35,083 bases of DNA, taken from the IMG/VR virus record IMGVR_UViG_3300032207_000456, positions 1 to 35,083 of that record. One strand, 5' to 3'. The notes below the pieces were generated by a model. That model was not told where the DNA came from, did no database searches, and saw only the letters and a program-made list of their open reading frames with translations. The position numbers and the translations under genes were made by a program. Shown piece after piece: positions 5,617 to 13,433 of the stretch; the first letter of the stretch is position 1, and every line of letters starts with the position of its first letter. The DNA is from a virus.

Positions 5617-6206
5617 CTGTCACGACCACTGCATGTGATAAATTTTGTGACAGCATATCTTTCATGTTCGATCACATCTGTCACACTGTGTTGTACCCAT
5701 CCAGGAAAAAGAACCGTTTGATTGTTTTTTGTCTCAATCTCTAAATCATATCTTGGGAAGTATAAGTTTCCACCACTGTCTTCCTCACGACAAAATGTAC
5801 TGCTGGTGATAACATTAACCCAGTAGTCTGAGTGAGGATCATATCCATCACCAGGAACATATCTTCTGACCTTGGTAAAGTCTTCATTAGAATGTTTATA
5901 TGTCTTCCAGTATTCATCATGATCAACCAAATCATCAATAAATTCTTGATTATTAAAGAAAAAATTATGAGTTATGTTTAGAATATCAGAAACATCACGT
6001 TGTCTATAGAGTGAATCTAATGACATACCTTGCGATCCTGTCAGATATGTTCCATCTTCCATTTTAGCACCACCATAACCATCTGGACCATTTAATTTGT
6101 CGAGAAGAAATGTCAATTCTCTCCAAATTAGTTCCAATTCACCTTCATTAAAGGTATCTTTTATGATGACATGTAAAAATGGTTCATTGAAAATCTGATA
6201 GTCCAT
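5613..6206 (-). CDS. 2OG-Fe(II) oxygenase, prolyl-4-hydroxylase type
   Basis: The 197-residue protein has PHSD (H125, D127), then GGNLYFPRYD, then FPGWVQHSVTDV (H173) and R183 ten residues later. HxD plus a distal His bind iron and the Arg binds 2-oxoglutarate, so all four key residues are present and the enzyme should be active. Related enzymes hydroxylate Pro or other side chains or small molecules; the substrate cannot be read from the sequence. It is the last of the oxygenase genes and overlaps the 72-residue gene upstream by 23 bases. Confidence 0.82.
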   Translation of the reverse strand: MDYQIFNEPFLHVIIKDTFNEGELELIWRELTFLLDKLNGPDGYGGAKMEDGTYLTGSQGMSLDSLYRQRDVSDILNITHNFFFNNQEFIDDLVDHDEYWKTYKHSNEDFTKVRRYVPGDGYDPHSDYWVNVITSSTFCREEDSGGNLYFPRYDLEIETKNNQTVLFPGWVQHSVTDVIEHERYAVTKFITCSGRDS

Positions 6207-6402
6207 CTTCTTGCTCCTTCATCAATTCTTGCATGGTGTCCATAAACTCATCTGCTGTTGTGAGATTATCCACAGCATGAATCATTTCACCCAATGCTTT
6301 AACAACAAAAGGTTTTTCGTTTCTTGCAGCAAATGCCAATGCCTCACGCAAATGTGCTTGAGCAGAGTCTAGTTCGTCTTTAACTTGATCAGATAGTGCC
6401 AT
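6184..6402 (-). CDS. Small conserved helical protein (72 aa)
   Basis: The product begins MALSDQVKDELDSAQAHLRE and is helical throughout, with the segment ALAFAARNEKPFVVKALGEM that I recall from other cyanophage small ORFs. It lies between two oxygenases, overlapping the upstream gene by one base and the downstream one by 23. No catalytic motif. A role as a partner of its neighbours is possible from position alone. Confidence 0.62.
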   Translation of the reverse strand: MALSDQVKDELDSAQAHLREALAFAARNEKPFVVKALGEMIHAVDNLTTADEFMDTMQELMKEQEDGLSDFQ

Positions 6403-7055
6403 TAGTTTTTCTTTCCTGTGTAGTTTCTATTTACATCATCCCAATAAAAATTGGGAAGTCTTTTATCATCTGCGTCTGATGAATACAGACCCCATCCAGT
6501 TGCAATATACTTATCACAGGAATAAACAGCATTTCCACGATGAACGTGAGTATAAAATGCTGGCCAAATTAACATCGTTCCTGCCTTTGGTTGTACTCTA
6601 CGACCTTGCCAAAGAAACTCAGTTTCACCTTCACCTTCGGGAATGTCATTCAAATATAACATCCAAACAGAAGATCTGTCAACAACACTTAAATCATTTG
6701 TCTCACAATGCCAGTCATGAAATCCACCTCTTGGTGGAGTTTTCTGAAGTTTTACATCTTCAAAGTGCATCTTAATATGAGGTAGAACCCAATACTTTTC
6801 AACATAATAATCCCAACAATGTTCAACTACTTGTCTAATAAGGTTTGCACAAGGATCGTCAAAATCCAAGTACCATTGATAATCATGACGACCAAGATGA
6901 AAACATTCACCTTCATCACATCCTAATCCTGTTTTTATTTTAGAATCAGGATCATCAGGATGCTTGTAGTTATCTTCAAAGTATTGAATAATACGATCAC
7001 ATGTCTGTTTATCTAAAACATCTGGATATACATCAATAAAGTCATTATGCTTCAT
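6402..7055 (-). CDS. 2OG-Fe(II) oxygenase with HxE metal site
   Basis: I start at ATG 7055 (MKHNDFIDVYPDVL), which overlaps the preceding TGA as ATGA; an ATG three codons earlier is less likely. The 217-residue product has GGFHDWHCE (H116, E118 in an HxE variant of HxD), a distal His in WPAFYTHVHRG (H172) and Lys182 in DKYIATGW, ten residues later. This fits the prolyl-4-hydroxylase-like family, with Lys binding 2-oxoglutarate as in animal P4H. Substrate unknown. The surrounding genes point to modification of fibre proteins or another virion target, which is inference. Confidence 0.78.
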   Translation of the reverse strand: MKHNDFIDVYPDVLDKQTCDRIIQYFEDNYKHPDDPDSKIKTGLGCDEGECFHLGRHDYQWYLDFDDPCANLIRQVVEHCWDYYVEKYWVLPHIKMHFEDVKLQKTPPRGGFHDWHCETNDLSVVDRSSVWMLYLNDIPEGEGETEFLWQGRRVQPKAGTMLIWPAFYTHVHRGNAVYSCDKYIATGWGLYSSDADDKRLPNFYWDDVNRNYTGKKN

Positions 7056-8413
7056 ACAACCCAAGTGATGATAGAATATCTAGTTCCTTCAGTTACAGGC
7101 ATAATCTCATGTGGATACATGAAATTGGATGGGAAAACTAATACATCACCAGCACCGAGTTTGTATACCAATTCACGATTGAATAGTGCGACTTCACCAC
7201 CTTCATAACCATCATTCATTGACATAATGACAGTCAATGCTCTAGGTTGCTCCTTAAAAGAATCACTGTGCTGAATATAAAAGTCACCAACTTCATACTT
7301 CAACAGTTCATATCCACTGTCTTCTTGAATCTCCAAATCAAATTCTGGATGCCGTTCTTGATATTGAGCAATAATATCTTTTACGATACCAAAGAGATAA
7401 TTATCCATCTCTCTTCTATCTTGTTCATTTGCCTCTTCAATTACACCTTGATCAGAAATAGGAATGAACTCACACTTTCTTGCTCCAGGATCATGCCCAC
7501 TACCAGTTAGTGTCTTCTCCCAGTAATTAGTTGGTGCATATTCTTCTAGGAGTTTATCACAAAAATCTGGATCAATAAATTCACTTTCATGCCAGATAAA
7601 ATGTTCCAAACCCAAAGAACTTAAGTTTTTCACTTTCGTTTGAATTTCTGGTGTTTCTTTCTTCTTCAGAAACTTTTCATACTTACTATTTGCTACAACG
7701 ACATTATCAAAGTCAACGTAACCTTCATTTTTATCATCTTCTGGGACAAAATCTATTGAAGACTCTTCAAGTTCTCTATATTTTCTAGGAAGAATTGCTT
7801 TAGGACTTGCGTGTTCAAATTTGTTTCTCATTGTTTCATACTCCTTTCTCAGTGCTTCATGATCTTCGATTGCCTCTGTTGGTATTTTATCAAAATAAGT
7901 ACAACCATATAATCCCCTACTTCTCACATAATGTAGAAAGATTTGTGCATAATGTTCACCTTCAAATTTAGTTCTCCAATGTGGAGCAATACAACCCAAG
8001 TATAACATAGCGTCACCAGGATTTAAGGTGACGCATTTCTTTTCTTTTTCTGGTGTCTCAATCCAAATTGCCCATGGTTTATCACCACCAAGATGCACCG
8101 TCATTGATATTTCACAAGAGGGACGATCTGTGTGCCTTGCGAGAACACTATCTTGATGATATATCCTAGAATAAGTGTATGTTGGTAGAACAGTTTCACC
8201 AATAAGTTCACTAACTTCACTAGTTTTATTACATAACAACTCTACAGCAGGATGAAACATAAAACATGACGCAGAGTTTGGTGCTTGTTCATCACCATCA
8301 AACTCAAACTGTGCGTCTGTTATGATAAACTCTTTTTCTAGTCTTTTAGCATAATCTAGATCAATAAAACCAGGAACAACCATATAGTTGTTCTTCAATA
8401 ATTCAAGTTTCAT
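7052..8413 (-). CDS. Double-domain 2OG-Fe(II) oxygenase
   Basis: This 453-residue protein holds two dioxygenase domains. The first (about 1-170) has RHTDRPSCEISMTVHL (H94, D96), NPGDAMLYLGC and a distal His145 before HWRTKFEGEHYAQ. A charged linker (about 180-260) follows. The second (about 268-453) has IQHSD (H382, D384), EGGEVALFN, GDVLVFPS, H435 and R445. Both iron sites look intact. Domain two has the classic Arg ten residues after the distal His; in domain one the 2-oxoglutarate-binding residue is less obvious. Tandem fusion suggests processive or paired modification of one substrate. Its TGA overlaps the next oxygenase gene. Confidence 0.8.
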   Translation of the reverse strand: MKLELLKNNYMVVPGFIDLDYAKRLEKEFIITDAQFEFDGDEQAPNSASCFMFHPAVELLCNKTSEVSELIGETVLPTYTYSRIYHQDSVLARHTDRPSCEISMTVHLGGDKPWAIWIETPEKEKKCVTLNPGDAMLYLGCIAPHWRTKFEGEHYAQIFLHYVRSRGLYGCTYFDKIPTEAIEDHEALRKEYETMRNKFEHASPKAILPRKYRELEESSIDFVPEDDKNEGYVDFDNVVVANSKYEKFLKKKETPEIQTKVKNLSSLGLEHFIWHESEFIDPDFCDKLLEEYAPTNYWEKTLTGSGHDPGARKCEFIPISDQGVIEEANEQDRREMDNYLFGIVKDIIAQYQERHPEFDLEIQEDSGYELLKYEVGDFYIQHSDSFKEQPRALTVIMSMNDGYEGGEVALFNRELVYKLGAGDVLVFPSNFMYPHEIMPVTEGTRYSIITWVV

Positions 8414-8419
8414 ATGTCA

Positions 8420-9766
8420 TCACTTATCGTTTTTGTCTAGAACTTCTTTCAGTGCAGCAAACCATTTAACTGCCTTATCTAAAGGTATTTCAGTTCCATC
8501 TCCTCGTTCTTGATCTGTAAGAGTAGAGTATAGTTTTTCTGGATCAATCTCATCCATCATTGACAAAATGTCATTGACTGAATACTCTTGACCACTCTCA
8601 AGTTCTTGTCTTTCTAGACTTTCACCTGCAAGTTTAGATAGTTCAGTAGGATCAGTGTTTTCTGCCTTATATGAGTCAAGAAGTCTTGCTCTTTGAGTTT
8701 CCCTATACTCCAATTCTGCTCTTTCAAATTCTCTTTCTAGTGCATCATCAAGTTCATCATATGTCTGCTCATTGTCCATCTTTTGAAGAACCTCTTCATG
8801 TGCTCTCATAACAATGTTCATCTGATTGTCAACTTCTGATTTCATTAGTTTCTTTTCATATTCAAGTTCGAGAAGCATCTTTTCTCTTTCAGCATTAACT
8901 TGTTCTACTGCATATTGTGCTTCTTTCCAACCTGCTTCAACTGCTTGTTTTTGCATCTCAAGTTCTAACTTAGAAATTTCAAGTTCTTCATCATCAAGCA
9001 TCCTTGTTTTTTCAAGAACTTCTTCTCTTCGGGCCCTTTCTTTATCCTCTAGAAGAATACTCTTTTCACTATCTTCAATTTCACGATCTACTTTATCACG
9101 TTCCATTTGAAGTAATTCATTATACTGCTTTCTCTCTTCAATAAATGCTTCCTTCTCTTTCTCAAAGTCATGATATAGATCATCATACTTTTTAGAAAGT
9201 TCTAGAGATTTAGCAGCAAAAAATTCATCAGCTTTTGTTGCTTCGAGTCCTACTCTTTCTGCTTCTCTTGCTGTTTTTTCTCTTTCAAGTTCTAATCTAG
9301 CAGTGTGTTGCTCATAAATTTTTGCTTGCTCTGCTTTATCTTTTGCAGTATAAAGTTCTTCTCTCTCTTCACGAAGTTCTTTATTTTGTCTCTGAAGATC
9401 TTCAATGATAACAAGTTGTGCTTCTTTTTCTAGTTTATCTAGATTCAATTCTTCAATCTGAGCAGCAAGATTTTCTTCCTCTGCTATTGCAGCAGCAAGT
9501 TCTTTTTGCTCATAGAGTGTAAGGAAGGAATTAAAATAATCTAGGTATGGTTGAATGATAGAATCAAATTCGTCTTCACCAAAAATTTTATTTGGTACAG
9601 GATCTTCTCCAGGAATATCTTCATATTCCAATGAACCTCTACCGTCTTTCCACTGAATTGCATGGATAGTTTCATCATCAAAACCCCAAGGTGCATCATC
9701 CTCAAGATCAACAGTCTTACCATCTACAATAATTTTTTTATCTTCTGGGATAATAGAAATTCTCAT
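8420..9766 (-). CDS. Long coiled-coil protein with assembly-type N-terminus
   Basis: Residues 1-80 (MRISIIPEDKKIIVDGKTVD, then ETIHAIQWKDGRGSLEYED) resemble the small IHAIQW domain that I recall in phage tail-fibre-associated or assembly proteins. Residues about 90-390 are an almost unbroken Glu/Lys/Leu/Arg helix with heptad-like spacing, so a very long coiled coil. The C-terminus (about 395-448) is a short helical domain, with SVNDILSMMDEIDPEKLYST. It overlaps the four-cysteine gene by four bases and lies beside the fibre-tip genes. It could be a fibre-assembly chaperone, a fibre shaft or a scaffold; chaperone-like is my first choice, with modest confidence. Confidence 0.6.
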   Translation of the reverse strand: MRISIIPEDKKIIVDGKTVDLEDDAPWGFDDETIHAIQWKDGRGSLEYEDIPGEDPVPNKIFGEDEFDSIIQPYLDYFNSFLTLYEQKELAAAIAEEENLAAQIEELNLDKLEKEAQLVIIEDLQRQNKELREEREELYTAKDKAEQAKIYEQHTARLELEREKTAREAERVGLEATKADEFFAAKSLELSKKYDDLYHDFEKEKEAFIEERKQYNELLQMERDKVDREIEDSEKSILLEDKERARREEVLEKTRMLDDEELEISKLELEMQKQAVEAGWKEAQYAVEQVNAEREKMLLELEYEKKLMKSEVDNQMNIVMRAHEEVLQKMDNEQTYDELDDALEREFERAELEYRETQRARLLDSYKAENTDPTELSKLAGESLERQELESGQEYSVNDILSMMDEIDPEKLYSTLTDQERGDGTEIPLDKAVKWFAALKEVLDKNDK

Positions 9767-10149
9767 TGTTGCTCCTCGTCGGACTCGGGTAGTAAGTTTT
9801 CTTCTGTATTATCTATACCTTCAATCTGTTCAATGTATTCAGAAACATTAACACCTTGTGCTTCACACATATCAAGATACATGTTACCAACAGCATCTAA
9901 CATTTGTTGATTACTGTCATTTGCCTTCACCATTTCATTACGGAATGATTCAACAGCAGAACTGGTAGATCTTTGTTGTTGACTATTCTCAATCATTAAC
10001 ATTGGCATCCATTGTATTGCACAAGACCAATGATCTACTGGATTTCCAGTATTAGGATCTGAACCTACAATATGTGTGTACCAAGCACACTTATGTTCAA
10101 CACAATCCTTTTTAATAAGAGGACACCACTTACCAGATGCTTTAGTCAT
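9763..10149 (-). CDS. Four-cysteine conserved phage protein (128 aa)
   Basis: The N-terminal 45 residues contain C9, C16, C21 and C43 (WCPLIKKDCVEHKCAWYTH, then DHWSCAIQW), a spacing that suggests a metal site, zinc or iron-sulfur. The pattern is one I know from conserved phage proteins near tail genes, without proven role. The remaining part (MLMIENSQQQRSTSSAVESF onward) is helical and ends in an acidic tail. A T4-type late promoter lies 20 bases upstream (10169-10176), so it is a late gene and probably the first of a late transcript into the oxygenases. Confidence 0.68.
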   Translation of the reverse strand: MTKASGKWCPLIKKDCVEHKCAWYTHIVGSDPNTGNPVDHWSCAIQWMPMLMIENSQQQRSTSSAVESFRNEMVKANDSNQQMLDAVGNMYLDMCEAQGVNVSEYIEQIEGIDNTEENLLPESDEEQQ

Positions 10150-10168
10150 AAGATGAAATTCAGTGTAT

Positions 10169-10176
10169 TATTTATT
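10169..10176 (-). promoter_or_regulatory. T4-type late promoter, AATAAATA
   Basis: On the minus strand AATAAATA is followed by ATACACTG. The promoter at 12040 carries the same ATAAATAATACAC string. It lies about ten bases after the stop of the arginine-rich fibre-tip gene and 20 bases before the four-cysteine gene. Confidence 0.6.
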
Positions 10177-10185
10177 ATAGCACGA

Positions 10186-11460
10186 TCAATCCAAACTGCA
10201 AACAATCACATCGATGTATCGTACTCTCAATGGTGCTAAAGGAACAGTAAATGATGCTGGTGATGCTGTAAATGGATGAGTATGTGCTTGACCACCACCA
10301 GTTGGTGATGTTGCTGGTGCATTAGTATTACTTCCTCTAATAGTACCACCAGGAGTTAAAGTTCTTGTGGAAACTCTTATACTTGTTACCTGTGGGTATC
10401 TTTGTGTTGTACGATATGCTCTTGGTTGTCTATAAGATGCAGGATTTCTTTGAGAAACTGACACTCTGAATGGAATACTCACTCGGAAAGCATTTCTTTG
10501 TCTGAATGAATATCTCACTCTGAATGTTCTTGGTTGCCTCTGTCTAAACTGTCTTCTCTGTCTAGCGTTAAGTGGTACTCTAGTGTTTCTAGGTTGTCTA
10601 AATTGTCTTCTCTGTCTAGCAGATCTAGGTTGTCTAACCTGTCTTCTTTGTCTATTTGCACCATTTCTGGGTTGTCTTCTTACTGCTCTTCTTGGGAATC
10701 TATCATTCCTTCTTCTTCGTCCACCTCTTCTTCTTGGTTCTCTATCATTATTTCTAATACCAGCACGGAAACTAAATGGAATTGGTCTTCTACTTCTTCC
10801 TGTATCAGCACGGAAGCTAAATGGTCCTCTAGATCTTACATCAGCACGGAAACTTCTTGGTTGTCTAAAGGTAAATGGTGCTCTAGATCTTGTATCATAT
10901 CTAACTCTTTGGTTCCTGGGTTGTCTCTGTCTGAGTGGAACTCTTTGTCTTTGTTCTTGTCTATAATTACGAGGTTGTCTTACACTTACTGGTTGTCTAA
11001 AGTTAATAATGACTCTTTGACTTACACTTGCTCTAGTTATTGCCCTGACATTATATCCACGTGGTTGTCTGTTATCTGTTCTAAATGGTGAAGAACCTGC
11101 GGATGATGTATATGTACCAGGATTACTTCCAGTATTATGAGTGTGTGCTGGTAGTTGTTGCGTAGTTAATGTTGTATCTCCTACAGTTCCATCAGTTACT
11201 GATGTTGCTGGACCACTGGCACCAGTACCATTCCATACTGATGAAAGTGCAAGTGATCCTCCAGAAGATCCTCCAGTTAAAGGAAGAGTATTATCTACAA
11301 CTCTAAGTGCTTTATCATTGTCAGTAGTATCTTGTGTCCATCCAGTTGGTGCTGATGCTTGATAAAACACCATCACAGAACTTTGAGGAACGATTCCGTA
11401 AAAGGAATCTAATATAGTTCCATTACCAAATTCAATACCATCTGCTTGTAAAATTGACAT
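10186..11460 (-). CDS. Fibre-tip adhesin with arginine-rich RQPR insert
   Basis: Residues 1-110 and 367-424 match the neighbouring 178-residue gene: MSILQADGIEFG at the start, FYQASAPTGWTQ (the collar-like segment), QQLPAHTHNTG, then NTNAPATSPTGGGQAHTHPF and VRYIDVIVCSLD at the end. The two HxH motifs (HTH at 106-108 and 393-395) recall the metal-binding HxH of T4 gp37 and gp12 fibre tips. Between them lies an insert of about 240 residues with nine RQPR tetrapeptides and about 30 per cent Arg, no Lys and few acids. It probably binds a receptor at the fibre tip. ATG 11460 follows GAGG. The insert is in frame, so not a pseudogene. Confidence 0.78.
   Translation of the reverse strand: MSILQADGIEFGNGTILDSFYGIVPQSSVMVFYQASAPTGWTQDTTDNDKALRVVDNTLPLTGGSSGGSLALSSVWNGTGASGPATSVTDGTVGDTTLTTQQLPAHTHNTGSNPGTYTSSAGSSPFRTDNRQPRGYNVRAITRASVSQRVIINFRQPVSVRQPRNYRQEQRQRVPLRQRQPRNQRVRYDTRSRAPFTFRQPRSFRADVRSRGPFSFRADTGRSRRPIPFSFRAGIRNNDREPRRRGGRRRRNDRFPRRAVRRQPRNGANRQRRQVRQPRSARQRRQFRQPRNTRVPLNARQRRQFRQRQPRTFRVRYSFRQRNAFRVSIPFRVSVSQRNPASYRQPRAYRTTQRYPQVTSIRVSTRTLTPGGTIRGSNTNAPATSPTGGGQAHTHPFTASPASFTVPLAPLRVRYIDVIVCSLD
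10363..11082 (-). repeat. Degenerate RQPR/RQRRQ-coding repeat region
   Basis: The minus strand repeatedly encodes RQPR as AGA CAA CCA AGA (plus strand GGTTGTCT). The nine RQPR copies are surrounded by variants such as RQRRQFRQ, PFSFRAD and FRVS. Spacing is irregular and copies are diverged. Corresponds to residues 127-366 of the 424-residue protein. Confidence 0.85.
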
Positions 11461-11468
11461 TTATAACC

Positions 11469-12005
11469 TCACTGGAAACGGCAGAGAATGACATCAATAT
11501 ATTGAACTCTCAGGTCCATAGTTCCACTAAATGGTGATGAAGCACCAGTAAATGGGTGAGTATGTGCTTGACCACCACCAGTTGGTGATGTTGCTGGTGC
11601 ATTAGTATTTACAGCACGTCCACCAATACCAGGAGATCCTGGACTAACTGTTACTTGAGAACCAGCATTATGTGTGTGTCCAGGAATTTGTTGCGTAGTT
11701 AATGTTGTATCTCCCACACTACCAGCAGCAGTTACAGTTCCACTAATTGGTCTAACACTTGTTGGAAAAATGGTGGAAAATGGTTGTCCACCAGGACCAG
11801 CAGTTCCACCAGAACCAAATCCTCCACCAGTTCCACTTACAACTCTAAGTGCTTTATTATTATGTGTATTAACTTGCGCCCAACCATTTGGTGCTGATGC
11901 CTGATAAAATACTGCTACACTATTTTGAGGAATAATTCCATACTTAGAGTTTAAGATAGTGTTGTCAGAACCAAATTGTATACCACTTGCTTGAAGAATA
12001 GACAT
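11469..12005 (-). CDS. Short fibre-tip adhesin with two HxH motifs
   Basis: The 178-residue protein has the same ends as its neighbour (MSILQASGIQFG and VQYIDVILC), the collar-like FYQASAPNGWAQV segment, a Gly-rich stretch (about 58-75) and HTH motifs in IPGHTHNAG and QAHTHPF. Only about 35 residues separate the motifs, so it represents the compact form of the tip domain. In T4, HxH pairs coordinate iron in trimeric fibre tips; a trimeric tip here is inference. A late promoter lies 35 bases upstream (12040-12047). It is followed after eight bases by the arginine-rich paralogue, so both are on one transcript. Confidence 0.78.
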   Translation of the reverse strand: MSILQASGIQFGSDNTILNSKYGIIPQNSVAVFYQASAPNGWAQVNTHNNKALRVVSGTGGGFGSGGTAGPGGQPFSTIFPTSVRPISGTVTAAGSVGDTTLTTQQIPGHTHNAGSQVTVSPGSPGIGGRAVNTNAPATSPTGGGQAHTHPFTGASSPFSGTMDLRVQYIDVILCRFQ

Positions 12006-12039
12006 ATTATACCAATTACTAACTACAAATGACGTGTAT

Positions 12040-12047
12040 TATTTATC
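12040..12047 (-). promoter_or_regulatory. T4-type late promoter, GATAAATA
   Basis: On the minus strand GATAAATA overlaps the last codon and TAA (12043-12045) of the oxygenase gene and is followed by ATACACG. It would drive the fibre-tip gene starting at 12005. Confidence 0.65.
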
Positions 12048-12702
12048 CAACATTAAATGCAATAGATATTCTCTCTTGATCACTAAAATGTGGTGTCACA
12101 TAATGACCAACTGTGGATGGCATCAAATATAAACTACCCACTTTAGGTTTGATTACAAATTCACACCAATTCTGAATATCAGCAAATGCAGCATTATGAT
12201 TTGATGGATCAGATCTAAGAATAGTTAAGTTTCCCTCATTCTCTTCAAGATCATCAGGAATCATTGGATAATAAATTCCAATCACTGTGCAACCAGGATG
12301 TGTATGATAGACATTATATCCCATTCCTTTGTTGATGTTAATCCACCAACCAATCTGATCATCACCAACTCTAACCACAGATCCACAATCTTCTAGCATA
12401 TCATTTGCTAAATCAACTACATTTCTAGCAAGATTTTGAATAGCAGGTGTAACTTCTCTTCTAATTCGTGCCAGTTCATATACTTGACTTTGCCAACCAC
12501 CACCAAAGTTAGACTTACTAACTCCATTGGGATATTTATCTTTTAGTTCAAAACACTCATCAACAATCTCCTGATTATTAAAGTCTAGATTGTAACCATA
12601 AAATGGAGTCGTGAACAGATCAATTTTGTTTCTATTTTCTACATTTAGAGGATAAAAATTATCTTCATTTGGATTTATATCAGGTCTAAATTTATGCTCC
12701 AT
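12043..12702 (-). CDS. Putative 2OG-Fe(II) oxygenase, TIGR02466-like
   Basis: The 219-residue product has NKGMGYNVYHTHPGCTVIGI (H133, H135), the conserved YYPMIP, and a late KPKVGSLYLMPSTVGHYVTP with H200 and R211 before ISIAFNVG. This matches the TIGR02466-type layout: HxHPG, a G-x-L-x-L-x-P segment, the His, then R-x-S-x-x-FN. In this family the first ligand pair is often HxH rather than HxD. Substrate is unknown. It overlaps the next oxygenase gene by one base. Confidence 0.75.
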   Translation of the reverse strand: MEHKFRPDINPNEDNFYPLNVENRNKIDLFTTPFYGYNLDFNNQEIVDECFELKDKYPNGVSKSNFGGGWQSQVYELARIRREVTPAIQNLARNVVDLANDMLEDCGSVVRVGDDQIGWWININKGMGYNVYHTHPGCTVIGIYYPMIPDDLEENEGNLTILRSDPSNHNAAFADIQNWCEFVIKPKVGSLYLMPSTVGHYVTPHFSDQERISIAFNVG

Positions 12703-13433
12703 TATTTTAGTGCCCTCGGATTTTTGAAGAAAAATACTTGATTGATTCTAAATTCGGCATCACTATAATGATCTGCAAAATAATTTCTACCAGTTAGATC
12801 CATACTGTGATAGTAATATGATCCTTCAAACATCACAAACCGATTGAACTTTGAACGAAATCTAATTATGATTTCCCATAGATTTTTGGGTGTCCATGGG
12901 ATAGCATGTTCATCTCTCACACCACCATTTTCATCCAAAGGTAGTACATCAGGATCATCAGTAATTTTTGGTTTATATAAATTTGTTCCTATCTCATTTT
13001 TCTTCGAGAGATAACAAATACCATTATATCCTCCGTCATGATGAGGCCACCAAAAATGACTATCGTATGGGTTTTGTTTAACTTTAGAAAATCTTGTAAA
13101 GTTAGTTACAATCTCATCATCTAATGGATCTTGATCACAAATATCCGCAACCTTATCATACAATGAGCATATACCAGGATGCTTCATCATATGTCTACGA
13201 TCTTCAAAGTATTTTGTATTGAGAGTTCCTCTACCTAAATCCCATTCTGGTCCTACTTTCCACAGTGGTGGTTCAATCGAAAGCAAATAATTATATACAT
13301 CATCAGGTCGTTTATAGAAGTCATCCATCCAGTAAATGTTGGATACTTTGTCACCATCAACGAACTCAATGATATTCATATTTGAGAAATCATTAGTCTC
13401 AAATAGTGTTGGATCTTTGCTTAAATCTCTCAT
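12702..13433 (-). CDS. 2OG-oxygenase-like protein (243 aa)
   Basis: The central part has WWPHHDGGYNGICYLSK (a candidate HxD as HHD, followed by a Gly-rich turn), then GTNLYKP. The end has NRFVMFEGSYYYHSMDLTG (a candidate distal His) and FRINQVFFFKN with Arg. The order fits the dioxygenase double-stranded beta helix, but the spacing between ligands is longer than in the prolyl hydroxylases here, so this is a more distant member. Whether it is active is uncertain. It overlaps neighbours by one and four bases inside the oxygenase run. Confidence 0.62.
   Translation of the reverse strand: MRDLSKDPTLFETNDFSNMNIIEFVDGDKVSNIYWMDDFYKRPDDVYNYLLSIEPPLWKVGPEWDLGRGTLNTKYFEDRRHMMKHPGICSLYDKVADICDQDPLDDEIVTNFTRFSKVKQNPYDSHFWWPHHDGGYNGICYLSKKNEIGTNLYKPKITDDPDVLPLDENGGVRDEHAIPWTPKNLWEIIIRFRSKFNRFVMFEGSYYYHSMDLTGRNYFADHYSDAEFRINQVFFFKNPRALK

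Noticed and set aside
10363-11082. Short spaced repeats that might look like a CRISPR array
   Set aside because: Units are short, unevenly spaced, diverged and lie in frame within a protein gene.
10534-11091. Plus-strand frame rich in Ser/Leu (SKLSSLSS repeats)
   Set aside because: It is the mirror of the RQPR-coding repeats; the minus frame keeps conserved ends shared with the neighbouring paralogue.
11458-11468. TATAAATG resembling a late promoter before the gene at 11460
   Set aside because: It includes the gene's own ATG, so a start here could not carry the ribosome site; the gene is probably read from the promoter at 12040.
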